Positions 56,159-64,000 of a stretch of DNA of 64,000 nt are shown in pieces. The position numbers and the translations under genes are program-made. Under the pieces are notes generated by a model. That model did no database searches. It was not told the origin of the DNA and saw only the letters and a list, made by a program, of their open reading frames with translations. Location of the stretch: NCBI RefSeq assembly GCF_014649695.1, contig NZ_BMTN01000017.1, positions 1 through 64,000 on the forward strand, written 5' to 3'. How positions within the stretch are numbered: position 1 is the stretch's first letter; each line of letters opens with the position of its first letter. This stretch comes from Streptomyces kurssanovii (GTDB lineage: Bacteria > Actinomycetota > Actinomycetes > Streptomycetales > Streptomycetaceae).

Positions 56159-56196
56159 GATTATTCGTGAAATCTTCGAGTTTTTCACAAATAGTC
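56159..56196. repeat. AT-rich inverted repeat, copy 2
   Basis: GATTATTCGTGAA and TTCACAAATAGTC form near-perfect inverted arms (11 of 13). It is closely similar to 52661-52697 in arm sequence and overall size. Upstream of the aldo/keto reductase gene. Confidence 0.65.
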
Positions 56197-56369
56197 AAGT
56201 TATTTACTCTGAGGCCGAGCCTCAGACCCCTCGTTCCTGCACGTCACCGCAGTCCTTGGCTGAACCGACGGGAGTTCAGCCGAAGAAGCTCGCCGTGAGG
56301 TACGGCGAGCGTCGCGCCTGATGCATTCACGGCCGCGCCAACTCTCCTGAAGCAGCATGCAGATACTAC

Positions 56370-56968
56370 TCAGGTTGAATCCGTGTGTCCGGTGTCTCGA
56401 TCAGGCCGTGGAGGTCCAGGCCGGTGGGTGGCAGGCAGCCTGTGATCAAGTGCGGGCCGGTACTGGATCTTCTTCAGCAGGCTCCAGAGACCTTCCTGCA
56501 GGTTGATCTCCGGTGCGTACGGCGGCAGGTGGAAGATGTCCAGCCATTCCTTGTGCTCCTCGGCGAAGTCGAAGATCTCCTGCTGCCGGTGCACGCTCAG
56601 GTTGTCCCAGACCCACACCACGGGAGGGCCGAGCTGCAGGTGCACCCTGCGGATGCAGTCCCGGTAGTCGCGCCAGGCGAAGGTCTTCGGCTCACCCCTG
56701 CGTCCGCGGTGGACGTGCAGCTTGAAGAACACCCGTGGCCGGTGACCGGACTTGAAACACACGGCGCCGGCGATGTTGACCCGGCCGCCGCGCCGGCCGG
56801 CCACCCGCACCACAGGTCTGGCCCCGCGTGGCGCCCCGCCGATGCCGACGCTCCGGCACCGCCCTGCCGCCAGGCCGCCCGCCACCGGCGCACCGACCGC
56901 TCCGTCACCCGCGACTCCGCCGCGATCTGAGCCGTGGTCGTACCGCAGGGATCACGACCCGTCACCAC
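56370..56968 (-). pseudogene. IS630-family transposase, degraded
   Basis: The N-terminal part reads AQIAAESRVTERSVRRWRAA (helix-turn-helix). The DDE part in another frame reads VNIAGAVCFKSGHRPRVFFK, then VVWVWDNLSVHRQQEIFDFA (second Asp), WLDIFHLPPYAPEINLQEGL and WSLLKK (catalytic Glu at EGLW). The first Asp segment is deleted and frames are broken, so it is inactive. Confidence 0.85.
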
Positions 56969-57014
56969 AGCCGGGAGATCACGGATTCAACCTGAGAAGC
57001 GGCACACCGGCGGT

Positions 57015-58124
57015 TCATGCGACGGACGCTGCCGGATTGCTTCCGGTAGCCGCCTTGACGGTGTCATCCTGCGGGGAAGTTCGGACCGTCGCAAAGTTGA
57101 ACGCCTTGTCGCGAATGGTGATCGTCCACGAGAGTCCAGACCTCTCGCCCACGGTAAGTCCCAGCACGATGAGCGGCATATGCCACTCGTACTTCACGAG
57201 CGTGCCTTGGTCCGCATGGGCGTCCGAGCCGTCGTGCGCCGATACATTGCCGTAGTTGTTGACGGCAAAGACCTCGGGCGTGGCAATCATCTTCCCGATT
57301 CTGGCCTGGCCGGCTTCAATGAAGTCTTCTCGCCGCTCGACGCGAGACAGCAGGTCCATCTGCCGCTGCTCCTCGGCGCGATAGTAGTCACGGATCTGGA
57401 TTCCCGTGCTTTGCGCGATCACGCTTCGCGGCACCGTCAGAAACTGAAGCGAGTTGCCAAGGGGCAGCTTCGGCGAGTAAAGACTGTTCTTGAGGACGAA
57501 CATGTTTGCACTGTCGCGGTCAAGGAAATCCGCCCTCATTTTTTCCAAAAAGGGGCCGATCTTGACCGGCGAGTCAGAGCCTTCGGTGAACGAGACGGGG
57601 AGTTCTTTGCTCGCACCGGAGGGCGAAGTCTCAGCGGGCGGCAAGAAATCTGCCAGCTCATCAGCCCGGATCCCCAACTCTGCGAGGCCTTGGGAGATCT
57701 GGAAGCCGTCCTGCCGGGTCTTCAGGGTCCTCATCAGCGCCTGGTGGAATCGGAAGGTCTTGTATCCGTCTTGCAGCGGAAACGGCACGCACGTAAAGAT
57801 GCCTTGCAGGTGCGGGTCGGAGCGGTACGTGACGGAAGCGAGCAGAAAGCTGTCGTAGTAGCTTTCATACTTTTCCGCAAGGAGTCCCTGGAAGGACGAG
57901 AGGGGGAAATCTTCAGGAGTGTCGAAGGTCAGCTCCACCAGATGACACTTGGAGAAGAGCGGATTCCCCAGAAAGAAGTGCGTCATGGCCTCCTCGAACT
58001 CGGTGAGGTCGAAGGCCCTGTCAACCTTGTACGTTGAGAGCGCCGGAAAGAACTGTGACGCATCGATGAACGGGAACGTGGTCAGGGAGAGCCGAAGGAC
58101 TTTGTCGGCGAGGGAGAGGGGCAT
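57015..58124 (-). CDS. Unknown protein co-transcribed with the FAD monooxygenase
   Basis: 369 residues with no family I recognise. MPLSLADKVLRLSLTTFPFI opens the protein; Phe/Tyr-rich and mixed alpha/beta sequence follows (AMTHFFLGNPLFSKCHLVEL; YYDSFLLASVTYRSDPHLQG; YKTFRFHQALMRTLKTRQDG). A late acidic/His segment VNNYGNVSAHDGSDAHADQG could bind metal. No signal peptide or membrane helix. The gene is visibly poorer in GC than its neighbours, with many A/T-ending codons, a sign of acquisition from elsewhere. It starts 13 bases after the FAD monooxygenase gene stop, so the two are an operon. A tailoring role in a nearby pathway is speculation. Confidence 0.7.
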   Translation of the reverse strand: MPLSLADKVLRLSLTTFPFIDASQFFPALSTYKVDRAFDLTEFEEAMTHFFLGNPLFSKCHLVELTFDTPEDFPLSSFQGLLAEKYESYYDSFLLASVTYRSDPHLQGIFTCVPFPLQDGYKTFRFHQALMRTLKTRQDGFQISQGLAELGIRADELADFLPPAETSPSGASKELPVSFTEGSDSPVKIGPFLEKMRADFLDRDSANMFVLKNSLYSPKLPLGNSLQFLTVPRSVIAQSTGIQIRDYYRAEEQRQMDLLSRVERREDFIEAGQARIGKMIATPEVFAVNNYGNVSAHDGSDAHADQGTLVKYEWHMPLIVLGLTVGERSGLSWTITIRDKAFNFATVRTSPQDDTVKAATGSNPAASVA

Positions 58125-58137
58125 TTGGCTACCTCCA

Positions 58138-59496
58138 TTAACTGGTGTGTGCCGGGAAGTGCCTCCGGCGATTTCTGGTCAAAACGCGCCACATGATGCC
58201 CGGGGTGCACAATGTTGTCGGCGGTTCAAGCAGGTACTGGACTTTCAGGAATTTCTCGGTCACGACCATGTCCGTTTCGGCTGCGGCGAGCACCTTGTCC
58301 ATGTAGGAGTTGATGAGCCGCACGGGAAGTGGCCTCGGGCCTTCGATCTGAGGCAGGGCCAGGTCACTGCCGGTCGCCATCTTCCAGGCGACGCCGATGG
58401 GTTTGGCAGCCTTGCGGAAGAATTGTTGGCCGACCTGATCCAGGTCACCGCTCAGCGAGCCACGCAGCGCCATCGCCTGGAGCGAGGCCACCGTCATCCC
58501 CTGGGCGTAGATGGGGTTGAAGCTGGATATCGCATCGCCCACCACCAGCAGCCGGCGCGGGAATCGGGTCAGCTTCTCATAGCGACGGCGCACGCTTGCC
58601 GGGAACCGGTGGGCGGAAATCTCGCTGAGCGGCTCAGCGTCGCGGATCGCCGCGAAGACGTGTTCGGGAACCAACGGCCTGGCGAACTCCACCCACCCGG
58701 CCGGGTCGGTCGGGGGATGGTGGTCGCGGTAACCGATCAGCGTCAGGATCCAGCGGCCGTCCTCTTCCTCCAGGAATTCCGCGCCCATGGGGCTCCCCGG
58801 TGCGTGCCCGATGATCACGACCTTCTCGCGACCCATCGAACCAGGGGCCGGCCGCAGATACCGGCTGGTGTACATGATGTCGACGTCGATACGCTCCTCG
58901 AGCGGCGGCTCGTATCCCATCTCGACCAGCCACTTGGTGGTCCGTCCAGACCGGCCGGTCGCGTCCACCACCAGATCGGCGGGGATCACATCCTCAGAGC
59001 CGCTGCCCACGTACCTGACACGCGCACCGGTGACAGCGCCGTTGTCCGAGGTGGTCTCGAGGCCGGTGACCTGGCACTCGTCGATGAGCTTGATCTTCGC
59101 AAGATCCCCGATCCGGGCCCGGAGCCGACTCTCCAAGTGCGGCCGGCTCGGCTGGTAGGTGCGGGACAGATCGGCGTACTCACCGTCCATGCACAACAAG
59201 TGCCCGCCCAGGCTCATCCGCAGCTCGGCAGGTCCGTCGATGACGGGCGCGCCACCGGCAACGAAGTCGTCGAGTATCCCGGGGAACAGCTCCTCGAAGA
59301 TCTTCGCGCCCTTGGAGAGCAGGCCATGAGCGTGGCGGCCCTGCGGCACACCTCGCCGCTGGGTCCGCTGCCCCTCCGGCAGCTGGTCACGCTCTACCAC
59401 CGTTACCCGGTCGAATGCCTCGGAGAGCACCCGGGCGGCAAGTAGACCCGAGATACTCGCTCCCAGCACCACCGCATGTTCACCGATACGCTTCAC
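58138..59496 (-). CDS. FAD-dependent monooxygenase of the MonCI/LasC epoxidase type
   Basis: 452 residues. FAD-binding start EHAVVLGASISGLLAARVLS then FDRVTVVERD, RGVPQGRHAHGLLSKGAKIF (the RKGVPQxxHxH motif shared with polyether epoxidases MonCI and LasC), PADLVVDATGRSGRTTKWLV (DG-like motif) and RRLLVVGDAISSFNPIYAQG then MTVASLQAMAL (GD motif). Its closest recognisable relatives epoxidise polyene precursors or hydroxylate terpenoid/polyketide substrates. Followed by the unknown 57015 gene. Its position 1.6 kb from phzB, across an IS5 element and on the other strand, makes phenazine tailoring possible but unproven. Confidence 0.85.
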   Translation of the reverse strand: MKRIGEHAVVLGASISGLLAARVLSEAFDRVTVVERDQLPEGQRTQRRGVPQGRHAHGLLSKGAKIFEELFPGILDDFVAGGAPVIDGPAELRMSLGGHLLCMDGEYADLSRTYQPSRPHLESRLRARIGDLAKIKLIDECQVTGLETTSDNGAVTGARVRYVGSGSEDVIPADLVVDATGRSGRTTKWLVEMGYEPPLEERIDVDIMYTSRYLRPAPGSMGREKVVIIGHAPGSPMGAEFLEEEDGRWILTLIGYRDHHPPTDPAGWVEFARPLVPEHVFAAIRDAEPLSEISAHRFPASVRRRYEKLTRFPRRLLVVGDAISSFNPIYAQGMTVASLQAMALRGSLSGDLDQVGQQFFRKAAKPIGVAWKMATGSDLALPQIEGPRPLPVRLINSYMDKVLAAAETDMVVTEKFLKVQYLLEPPTTLCTPGIMWRVLTRNRRRHFPAHTS

Positions 59497-59906
59497 TGGA
59501 ATTCCTTCTGGTTGGGCAAGTGTCTTGTGTGGGGTATGTCATGCAAGATATGGGTGATCGCGGCTGATGCTCGGGCGATAGTTTCCCGAATCCTTCGATA
59601 TGGAAATCACCGAGGTGTGCGGTGTGCAGCGCACCGCGAACATAAGTGCCCCATAGGTTTGGCCACCGCACGTGGCGCAGTATTGGCTTGTTCGTTCCAT
59701 CGAGCGCGGCTCGAGTGGCCGAAATTCACGTCGGATGCGTGGCTCCAGCGCGCGCCGACGGCCAGGCCGGCGGCACGTGTCCGGGCACCGGCACCGGTCC
59801 GGAGCTCCGGGCTGCCGGTAGGAGTGGTCCCGGGCGTCCCTCATACAGGGGACAGGAGTGCAGGCCGGCGGGCGGGCCGACTCCCGGACGGTCGACCGGC
59901 CGTCGC

Positions 59907-59938
59907 CCTGAGCCCCCGATCGGTGGATCGGGCTCAGG
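59907..59938. terminator. Hairpin at the IS5 3' side
   Basis: CCTGAGCCC...GATC (59907 on) and GATCGGGCTCAGG (to 59938) pair over 12-13 bases with a small bulge and a 4-base loop. It lies 14 bases beyond the transposase stop. Confidence 0.5.
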
Positions 59939-59951
59939 CCTCGTAACACGA

Positions 59952-60732
59952 TCACGGTGTCGGCTTGTTGTTCCTTCGCCAGTAGATGAGGCGCATGCGA
60001 GTGAGGCGTGGAGGTCGCGGCGTCGTTGTTCCCAGCGGGTGGCGAGGCGCTTGAACTGGTGGAGCGGGGCGTAGGTCCGCTCGATGACGTAGCGGAGCTT
60101 GCCGAGGCCGCGGATGCACGGCTCGCCTCGACGGGAGATGACAGGCAGGACCCGACGCCGGGTCAGTTCGCGTCGGGCGTGCCGACTGTCGTCACCGTTG
60201 TCACCGGGAAGGGACTCGGGCCGCTTGCGTGGCCGACCCGGTCGGCCGGCCGCGGACGGGACGCCGTCGGCCAGGGCGAGTGCCTGGGTGATGTGGGGGA
60301 CGTTGCCGCCGGTCGTGATCACTTTCAGCGGCGTGCCGCTGCCGTCGCGGATCAGGTGGTGTTCGCTGCCCGACTTGCCGCGATCGACCGGCGGATCAAC
60401 CCGGGCACCCCCCTTTCCGCCCGCACGTGGGAGGAGTCCACGCAGGCGCGCGTCCAGTCGATCCGCCGGGCCGCGTTCAACTCCGCGAGCAGTACCCGGT
60501 GGACCTGGTCGAACACTCCCGCTTCCGTCCACCGGCACAGCCGGCGCCAGCAGGTCTGCCCCGAGCCGAAGCCCGGTTCAGGCGGCAACTGCTGCCACGT
60601 GATGCCCGTGAACAGCGCCAACAGGATCCCCTGCAGGCACAGCCGGTCGTCCAACGGCCGCAGTCCCGGGGAGCGCTCCGGCCACGGCGGCAGGAGCGGC
60701 TCGATCAGCGCCCACAACTCGTCATCGACCAT
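59952..60732 (-). CDS. IS5-family transposase made by -1 frameshifting
   Basis: First frame from ATG at 60732: MVDDELWALIEPLLPPWPER then ITWQQLPPEPGFGSGQTCWR and RIDWTRACVDSSHVRAERG (first catalytic Asp). At the GAAAGGGGGG run near 60410 the reading moves one base back to GGKGGARVDPPVDRGKSGSE then HHLIRDGSGTPLKVITTGGN (second Asp) and GKLRYVIERTYAPLHQFKRL (Glu/Arg region). Such an A3G6 slippery site with overlapping orfA/orfB is typical of the IS427 group of IS5. The last ~15 codons seem shifted once more (RMRLIYWRRNNKPTP is the natural end). The element separates the FAD monooxygenase operon from phzB. Confidence 0.8.
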
Positions 60733-60769
60733 CCACGGTGCACTCACACACCACAACGGACGAATCGTC

Positions 60770-61084
60770 ACACCGGACACGGCCCACCAGCCCACCAGCC
60801 ACAAGATCGTTTTACGAGCGCTCAGGCAGAGTCGCGCCCGCCATGGAGCAGATCCTTCAGACGGTGATACCGGCTGGAATTTTTCGGTCAGACAGCGGTG
60901 ATCGGCTTCCCGAACCAGCCAGGGTGTGAACAAGATTCCGCCTACCCGCCGTGCGCGGGAGGGGGGTTCAACAGAAATCTCATGAACCAATGCATGACTG
61001 TGCTCTTTCGGCGTCGTCATGACTTTGGGTCTGCCCTTGTGCGCGCGGTGATCCCGCTTTACTTCGGCACTACAGGAAGAGCCA
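60770..61084 (+). promoter_or_regulatory. Leader region of the phz operon
   Basis: About 310 bases without a supported gene between the IS5 element and phzB, less GC-rich than the genes around it. It should hold the phenazine promoter, and AGGAAGAG stands as ribosome site before the phzB ATG. I cannot fix a -10/-35 pair with confidence. Confidence 0.4.
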
Positions 61085-61594
61085 ATGGTCGACATCACCG
61101 GCACCGCTGAAACCACCGATACGTTGTCAAGGTCCCGCGGCGACGCGGAACTGCGAGCGAGCAACCGTGCGATCGTGGAGCAGTACATGAATACCCGCGG
61201 GGAGGATCGCCTGCGCCGGCACCTTCTGTTCACCGAAGACGGCACCGGTGGTCTCTGGACGACCGAAACCGGGCAGCCGATCGTCATCACGGGCAGAGAC
61301 CGACTCGGTGACCACGGCCAATGGTCGCTCAAGTGCTTCCCCGACTGGGTCTGGACGAACATCGAGATCTTCGACACGCAAGACCCCAACCAGTTCTGGG
61401 TCGAATGCGACGGCGAGGGAACGATCCGCTTCCCCGACTATCCCGACGGCCACTACCGCAATCACTTCCTGCACTCCTTCCTGTTCGAGAACGGGAAGAT
61501 CAAGCGCCAGCGCGAGTTCATGAACCCCTGCCAGCAGTTCAGGGCTCTGGGCATCGCCGTCCCTCAGGTCAAGCGGGCCGACATACCGACCTGA
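61085..61594 (+). CDS. phzB: Phenazine biosynthesis protein PhzB (PhzA/B family)
   Basis: 169 residues, normal length for PhzA/B. SNTF2-like fold: NRAIVEQYMNTRGEDRLRRH then LLFTEDGTGGLWTTETGQPI, HGQWSLKCFPDWVWTNIEIF (acidic catalytic-pocket region), FWVECDGEGTIRFPDYPDGH and YRNHFLHSFLFENGKIKRQR then EFMNPCQQFRALGI. PhzA/B condenses two molecules of 6-amino-5-oxocyclohex-2-ene-carboxylic acid into the tricyclic precursor. One copy only, as is usual in Streptomyces. It starts the operon. Confidence 0.96.
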   Translation: MVDITGTAETTDTLSRSRGDAELRASNRAIVEQYMNTRGEDRLRRHLLFTEDGTGGLWTTETGQPIVITGRDRLGDHGQWSLKCFPDWVWTNIEIFDTQDPNQFWVECDGEGTIRFPDYPDGHYRNHFLHSFLFENGKIKRQREFMNPCQQFRALGIAVPQVKRADIPT

Positions 61595-61641
61595 ACGCCG
61601 TTCGCCGGGCGTCTTCTTATCAATCAACGGAGAAGGTCGTT

Positions 61642-62808
61642 ATGGGAAACATCCTTGCCGACATCGATAGGGCCCAGGCGCGCCATCAGCCCGAATGGGA
61701 CAATCCCGCACAGGTCGAGCTCGTACGAGCGATGCTGGCATCCGTCACACCGCTGGTGACCGCGGCGCAGGTAGAGAACCTCCGCTCCCACCTGGCCCGC
61801 GTCGCCGCCGGCGAGATGCAGGTGCTGCAGGCCGGGGATTGTGCGGAAGACCCGGCCGAGTGCACCGCTGGGCACATTCGAGGCAAGACCGGGCTCATCG
61901 ATCTGCTCGCCCAGAACCTGGAGACCGCCACCGGCAAGCAGACGCTGCGGGTCGGGCGGATCGCGGGGCAGTTCTCCAAGCCCCGCTCCAGCCAGGTCGA
62001 AAATCTCGGCCATGACGAACTGCCGTCCTTCTTCGGGCACATGATCAACGGGCCGGAGCCCACCCACGAGAGCAGGCGTCCCGATCCACTGCGCATGCTC
62101 ACGGCCTACATGGCGGCGCGGGAGATCACGACGCAGCTCGGATGGGTCGGGTCAGCACCTCGGCTTGACGGGCCTGTTGTCTGGACCAGCCATGAAGCGC
62201 TGCTTCTGGACTATGAGATATCGATGCTCCGAGAGCTCGACGGCAGTCGGCACTTGCTCGGCTCCACCCACTGGCCGTGGATCGGCGAGCGGACCCGGCA
62301 GATCGACGGCCCGCACGTCGCACTGCTCGCCCAGGTGTCCAACCCGGTCGCCTGCAAGGTCGGCCCCTCAATGACCGCCGACGAGATCGTCGAGCTGTGC
62401 GACCGGTTGGACCCGGAGCGGGAGCCGGGCCGGCTTTCACTCATCGTGCGCATGGGCGCCGACCTCGTCGCTGACAGGCTGCCCCGGCTCGTCGAGGCTG
62501 TGCAGTCGGCCGGGCACCCGGTGGTCTGGCTCAGCGACCCGATGCACGGGAACACCGATTGCGCGGCTGACGGCACCAAATACCGGCTCGTGGAAACCGT
62601 CGCCCGGGAAGTCCGCGGCTTCCGGCGGGTCCTGGACCTGGCGGGGGTTCCGGCCGGGGGGCTTCACCTCGAGGCGACCCCCGACGACGTGACCGAGTGC
62701 GTGCTGGACACGGCCGAGCTGGGGTCGGGCCCCGTCACCAGCTTGTGTGATCCGCGACTCAACACCCCCCAGGCCATCAAGGTGGTCTCGGCATGGTCCG
62801 AGTACTGA
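61642..62808 (+). CDS. phzC: PhzC, class II DAHP synthase
   Basis: 388 residues, shorter than the plant-type primary enzymes, as usual for Phz[21 protein letters not shown], then [20 protein letters not shown] (GDCAE metal and substrate loop), [14 protein letters not shown] (R/K phosphate binding), [30 protein letters not shown], and [11 protein letters not shown] with His and Asp metal ligands. It condenses erythrose 4-phosphate and PEP to boost chorismate for phenazines, avoiding feedback control. AGAAGG stands before ATG; 47 bases after phzB. Confidence 0.96.
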   Translation: MGNILADIDRAQARHQPEWDNPAQVELVRAMLASVTPLVTAAQVENLRSHLARVAAGEMQVLQAGDCAEDPAECTAGHIRGKTGLIDLLAQNLETATGKQTLRVGRIAGQFSKPRSSQVENLGHDELPSFFGHMINGPEPTHESRRPDPLRMLTAYMAAREITTQLGWVGSAPRLDGPVVWTSHEALLLDYEISMLRELDGSRHLLGSTHWPWIGERTRQIDGPHVALLAQVSNPVACKVGPSMTADEIVELCDRLDPEREPGRLSLIVRMGADLVADRLPRLVEAVQSAGHPVVWLSDPMHGNTDCAADGTKYRLVETVAREVRGFRRVLDLAGVPAGGLHLEATPDDVTECVLDTAELGSGPVTSLCDPRLNTPQAIKVVSAWSEY

Positions 62809-62831
62809 GATTCCTAGAGAGGAGCCCTGTG

Positions 62832-63455
62832 ATGACGGGAATACCGCCGATCGCGCCTTACAGACTGCCGCCGAGGGATGCGCTGCCGGAAAACACCGTG
62901 AGCTGGACCGTCGACCCGGATCGGGCGGTGCTCCTCGTCCACGACATGCAGAGCTACTTCCTCAAGCCCTTTGAGGACGGCATGCGCAGCGAATTGGTGA
63001 GTAACATCGCCGACCTCAAGAAGCGCTGCGGAGCGCTGGGGATGCCGGTGGCCTACACCGCCCAGCCCGGCGGGATGACGGACCGGCAGCGTGGGCTCCT
63101 GAAGGACTTCTGGGGCCCCGGCATGCGCACTGACGAGACCGAACGCGCGGTCGTTCCCGAAATCGAACCCGACCCGGACGACTGGGTGAGCACGAAATGG
63201 CGCTACAGCGCGTTCTTCGGGTCGGAGCTGCTGCAGCGCATGCGCGCGCTACAGCGCGACCAGTTGATCATTTGCGGCGTCTACGCGCACATCGGTGTGC
63301 TGTCGACCGCTTTGGAGGCGTTCTCCAACGACATCCAGCCCTTCCTGGTCGCCGACGCGCTCGGCGACTTCTCCGAAGACCGCCACAAGATGACCCTCGA
63401 ATACGCGGCACGGTGCTGCGCCATGGTGGTCCGAACCGAGGACGTGCCCGCATGA
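62832..63455 (+). CDS. phzD: PhzD, isochorismatase-type ADIC hydrolase
   Basis: 207 residues, identical in length to well-known Phz[21 protein letters not shown] then [16 protein letters not shown] (catalytic Asp), [20 protein letters not shown] (Lys) and [20 protein letters not shown], where Gly replaces the nucleophilic Cys of other cysteine hydrolases, as in PhzD. It turns ADIC into DHHA and pyruvate. Start at ATG 62832 directly preceded by an in-frame GTG; AGAGAGGAG is the ribosome site. Its stop overlaps the phzE start (ATGA). Confidence 0.96.
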   Translation: MTGIPPIAPYRLPPRDALPENTVSWTVDPDRAVLLVHDMQSYFLKPFEDGMRSELVSNIADLKKRCGALGMPVAYTAQPGGMTDRQRGLLKDFWGPGMRTDETERAVVPEIEPDPDDWVSTKWRYSAFFGSELLQRMRALQRDQLIICGVYAHIGVLSTALEAFSNDIQPFLVADALGDFSEDRHKMTLEYAARCCAMVVRTEDVPA

Positions 63456-64000
63456 GCGCCTTGCTTGAGCAGGTTCTCGCGCTGGAACCACCCGCCTTCG
63501 CGATCATCCACCGTCCCGAAAGCGGCTCCCCCGGCGCGCTGGACATCCTGACCGGCCAGGTGACCGAGTACAAGTCGCTGGACGACATCCCGTTGGCCGA
63601 CGACTGCGGGCCGGGTCCCGCACTCGACACGCTGGTGCTGGTCCCCTACCGGCAACTGGCCGATCGCGGCTTCGCCGCGCGGGACGACGCCACGCCCCTG
63701 CTCGCGATGAGCCTCACGGCTCGCGACACGGTGCCGGTCGCCGAAGCGCTCGCCGGCTTCCCGCAGGTCCCGACGGAATTGGCCGACGGACACTTCGACG
63801 TGGACGACGACGCCTATGCGCAGATGGTGCGCCAGATCGTCACCGAGGAGATCGGCACCGGCGAGGGCGCCAACTTCGTGATGAAGCGCTCGTTCGTCGC
63901 CGACATCGGCGACTACTCGCTGACCAGCGCCCTGTCGTTCTTCCGGCGGCTGTTGGAGCGCGAGGAGAAGGCCTACTGGACCTTCATCATCCACACCGGC
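63452..64000 (+). CDS. phzE: PhzE, ADIC synthase (5' part)
   Basis: 183 codons are in the window; the rest lies beyond it (family length about 630). [20 protein letters not shown] then [20 protein letters not shown] and [20 protein letters not shown] match the PhzE-specific start; [20 protein letters not shown] then [20 protein letters not shown] is the beginning of the chorismate-binding domain. It makes 2-amino-2-desoxyisochorismate from chorismate and glutamine. Translationally coupled to phzD. Confidence 0.95.
   Translation, partial: MSALLEQVLALEPPAFAIIHRPESGSPGALDILTGQVTEYKSLDDIPLADDCGPGPALDTLVLVPYRQLADRGFAARDDATPLLAMSLTARDTVPVAEALAGFPQVPTELADGHFDVDDDAYAQMVRQIVTEEIGTGEGANFVMKRSFVADIGDYSLTSALSFFRRLLEREEKAYWTFIIHTG

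Noticed and set aside
58138-59496. PhzS-type phenazine hydroxylase
   Set aside because: The sequence follows polyether epoxidase-type motifs (RGVPQGRHAH) and is longer than PhzS, so I did not assign it to phenazine hydroxylation.

Overview
The window reads as the extreme end of a linear Streptomyces replicon (chromosome arm or large linear plasmid). It is GC-rich, genes carry strong third-position GC bias, and base 1 opens with a set of closely packed palindromes whose first 13 bases match the archetypal Streptomyces telomere as I remember it. A TtrA-like helicase is the first gene, and a gene for a Tpg-like telomere terminal protein lies at 17.3 kb.

Layout. 0-0.7 kb: telomere and subtelomere. 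0.7-3.2 kb: terminal helicase. 3.3-17.3 kb: a conflict/defence-rich stretch with an unknown Cys-cluster protein, a PIN-domain protein with perfect 44-residue tandem repeats, a frameshifted TIGR02391-type gene, an integrase relic, an XRE-NACHT-LRR protein beside a small membrane protein, and a three-gene ABC-3C system (nuclease-like effector, middle component, DUF3732 ATPase). 17.3-21.8 kb: tpg, then a three-gene Mu/Tn7-like transposition operon. 21.8-32.6 kb: accessory DNA with a helicase tail, a complete ISL3 element with 8-bp target duplications and a DUF4259 passenger gene, a second partial copy of the same element, SMI1/KNR4 and phospholipase-D-like genes, and a 358-bp copy of the terminal helicase tail. 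Helicase tails, all in the same orientation, end near 3.2, 13.4, 22.6 and 31.9 kb, which suggests repeated replacement of replicon ends.

32.9-39.4 kb: an ECF sigma/WhiB pair, a second sigma factor with a SnoaL-like tail, a mycothiol-dependent-type enzyme cut by an IS701 relic, and a broken LysR gene facing a truncated oxidoreductase. 39.4-43.7 kb: an acyl-CoA metabolism group (enoyl-CoA hydratase, acyl-CoA dehydrogenase, TetR regulator with a visible operator, DUF2855 protein). 43.8-44.4 kb: a frameshifted DUF421 membrane protein. 45.0-50.2 kb: a complete urease operon ureABCFGD with no ureE, a divergent UreC whose flap cysteine is alanine, and a His-rich UreG tail. 50.2-56.9 kb: IS and pathway relics (RHS, FAD monooxygenase, acyl-CoA carboxylase epsilon, ISAs1, IS630) around a quinone reductase, an OB-fold protein and an aldo/keto reductase.

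57.0-64.0 kb: a two-gene operon (MonCI/LasC-type FAD monooxygenase plus an unknown protein), an IS5-family element, and the start of a phenazine core operon phzB-phzC-phzD-phzE that runs off the window. PhzC feeds chorismate supply, PhzE makes ADIC, PhzD hydrolyses it to DHHA, and PhzB acts in ring assembly.

At least eight genes are broken by one-base indels, most of them in G or C runs. This is either decay of a subtelomeric graveyard or residual sequencing error, and it should be settled before any of these genes is called dead.
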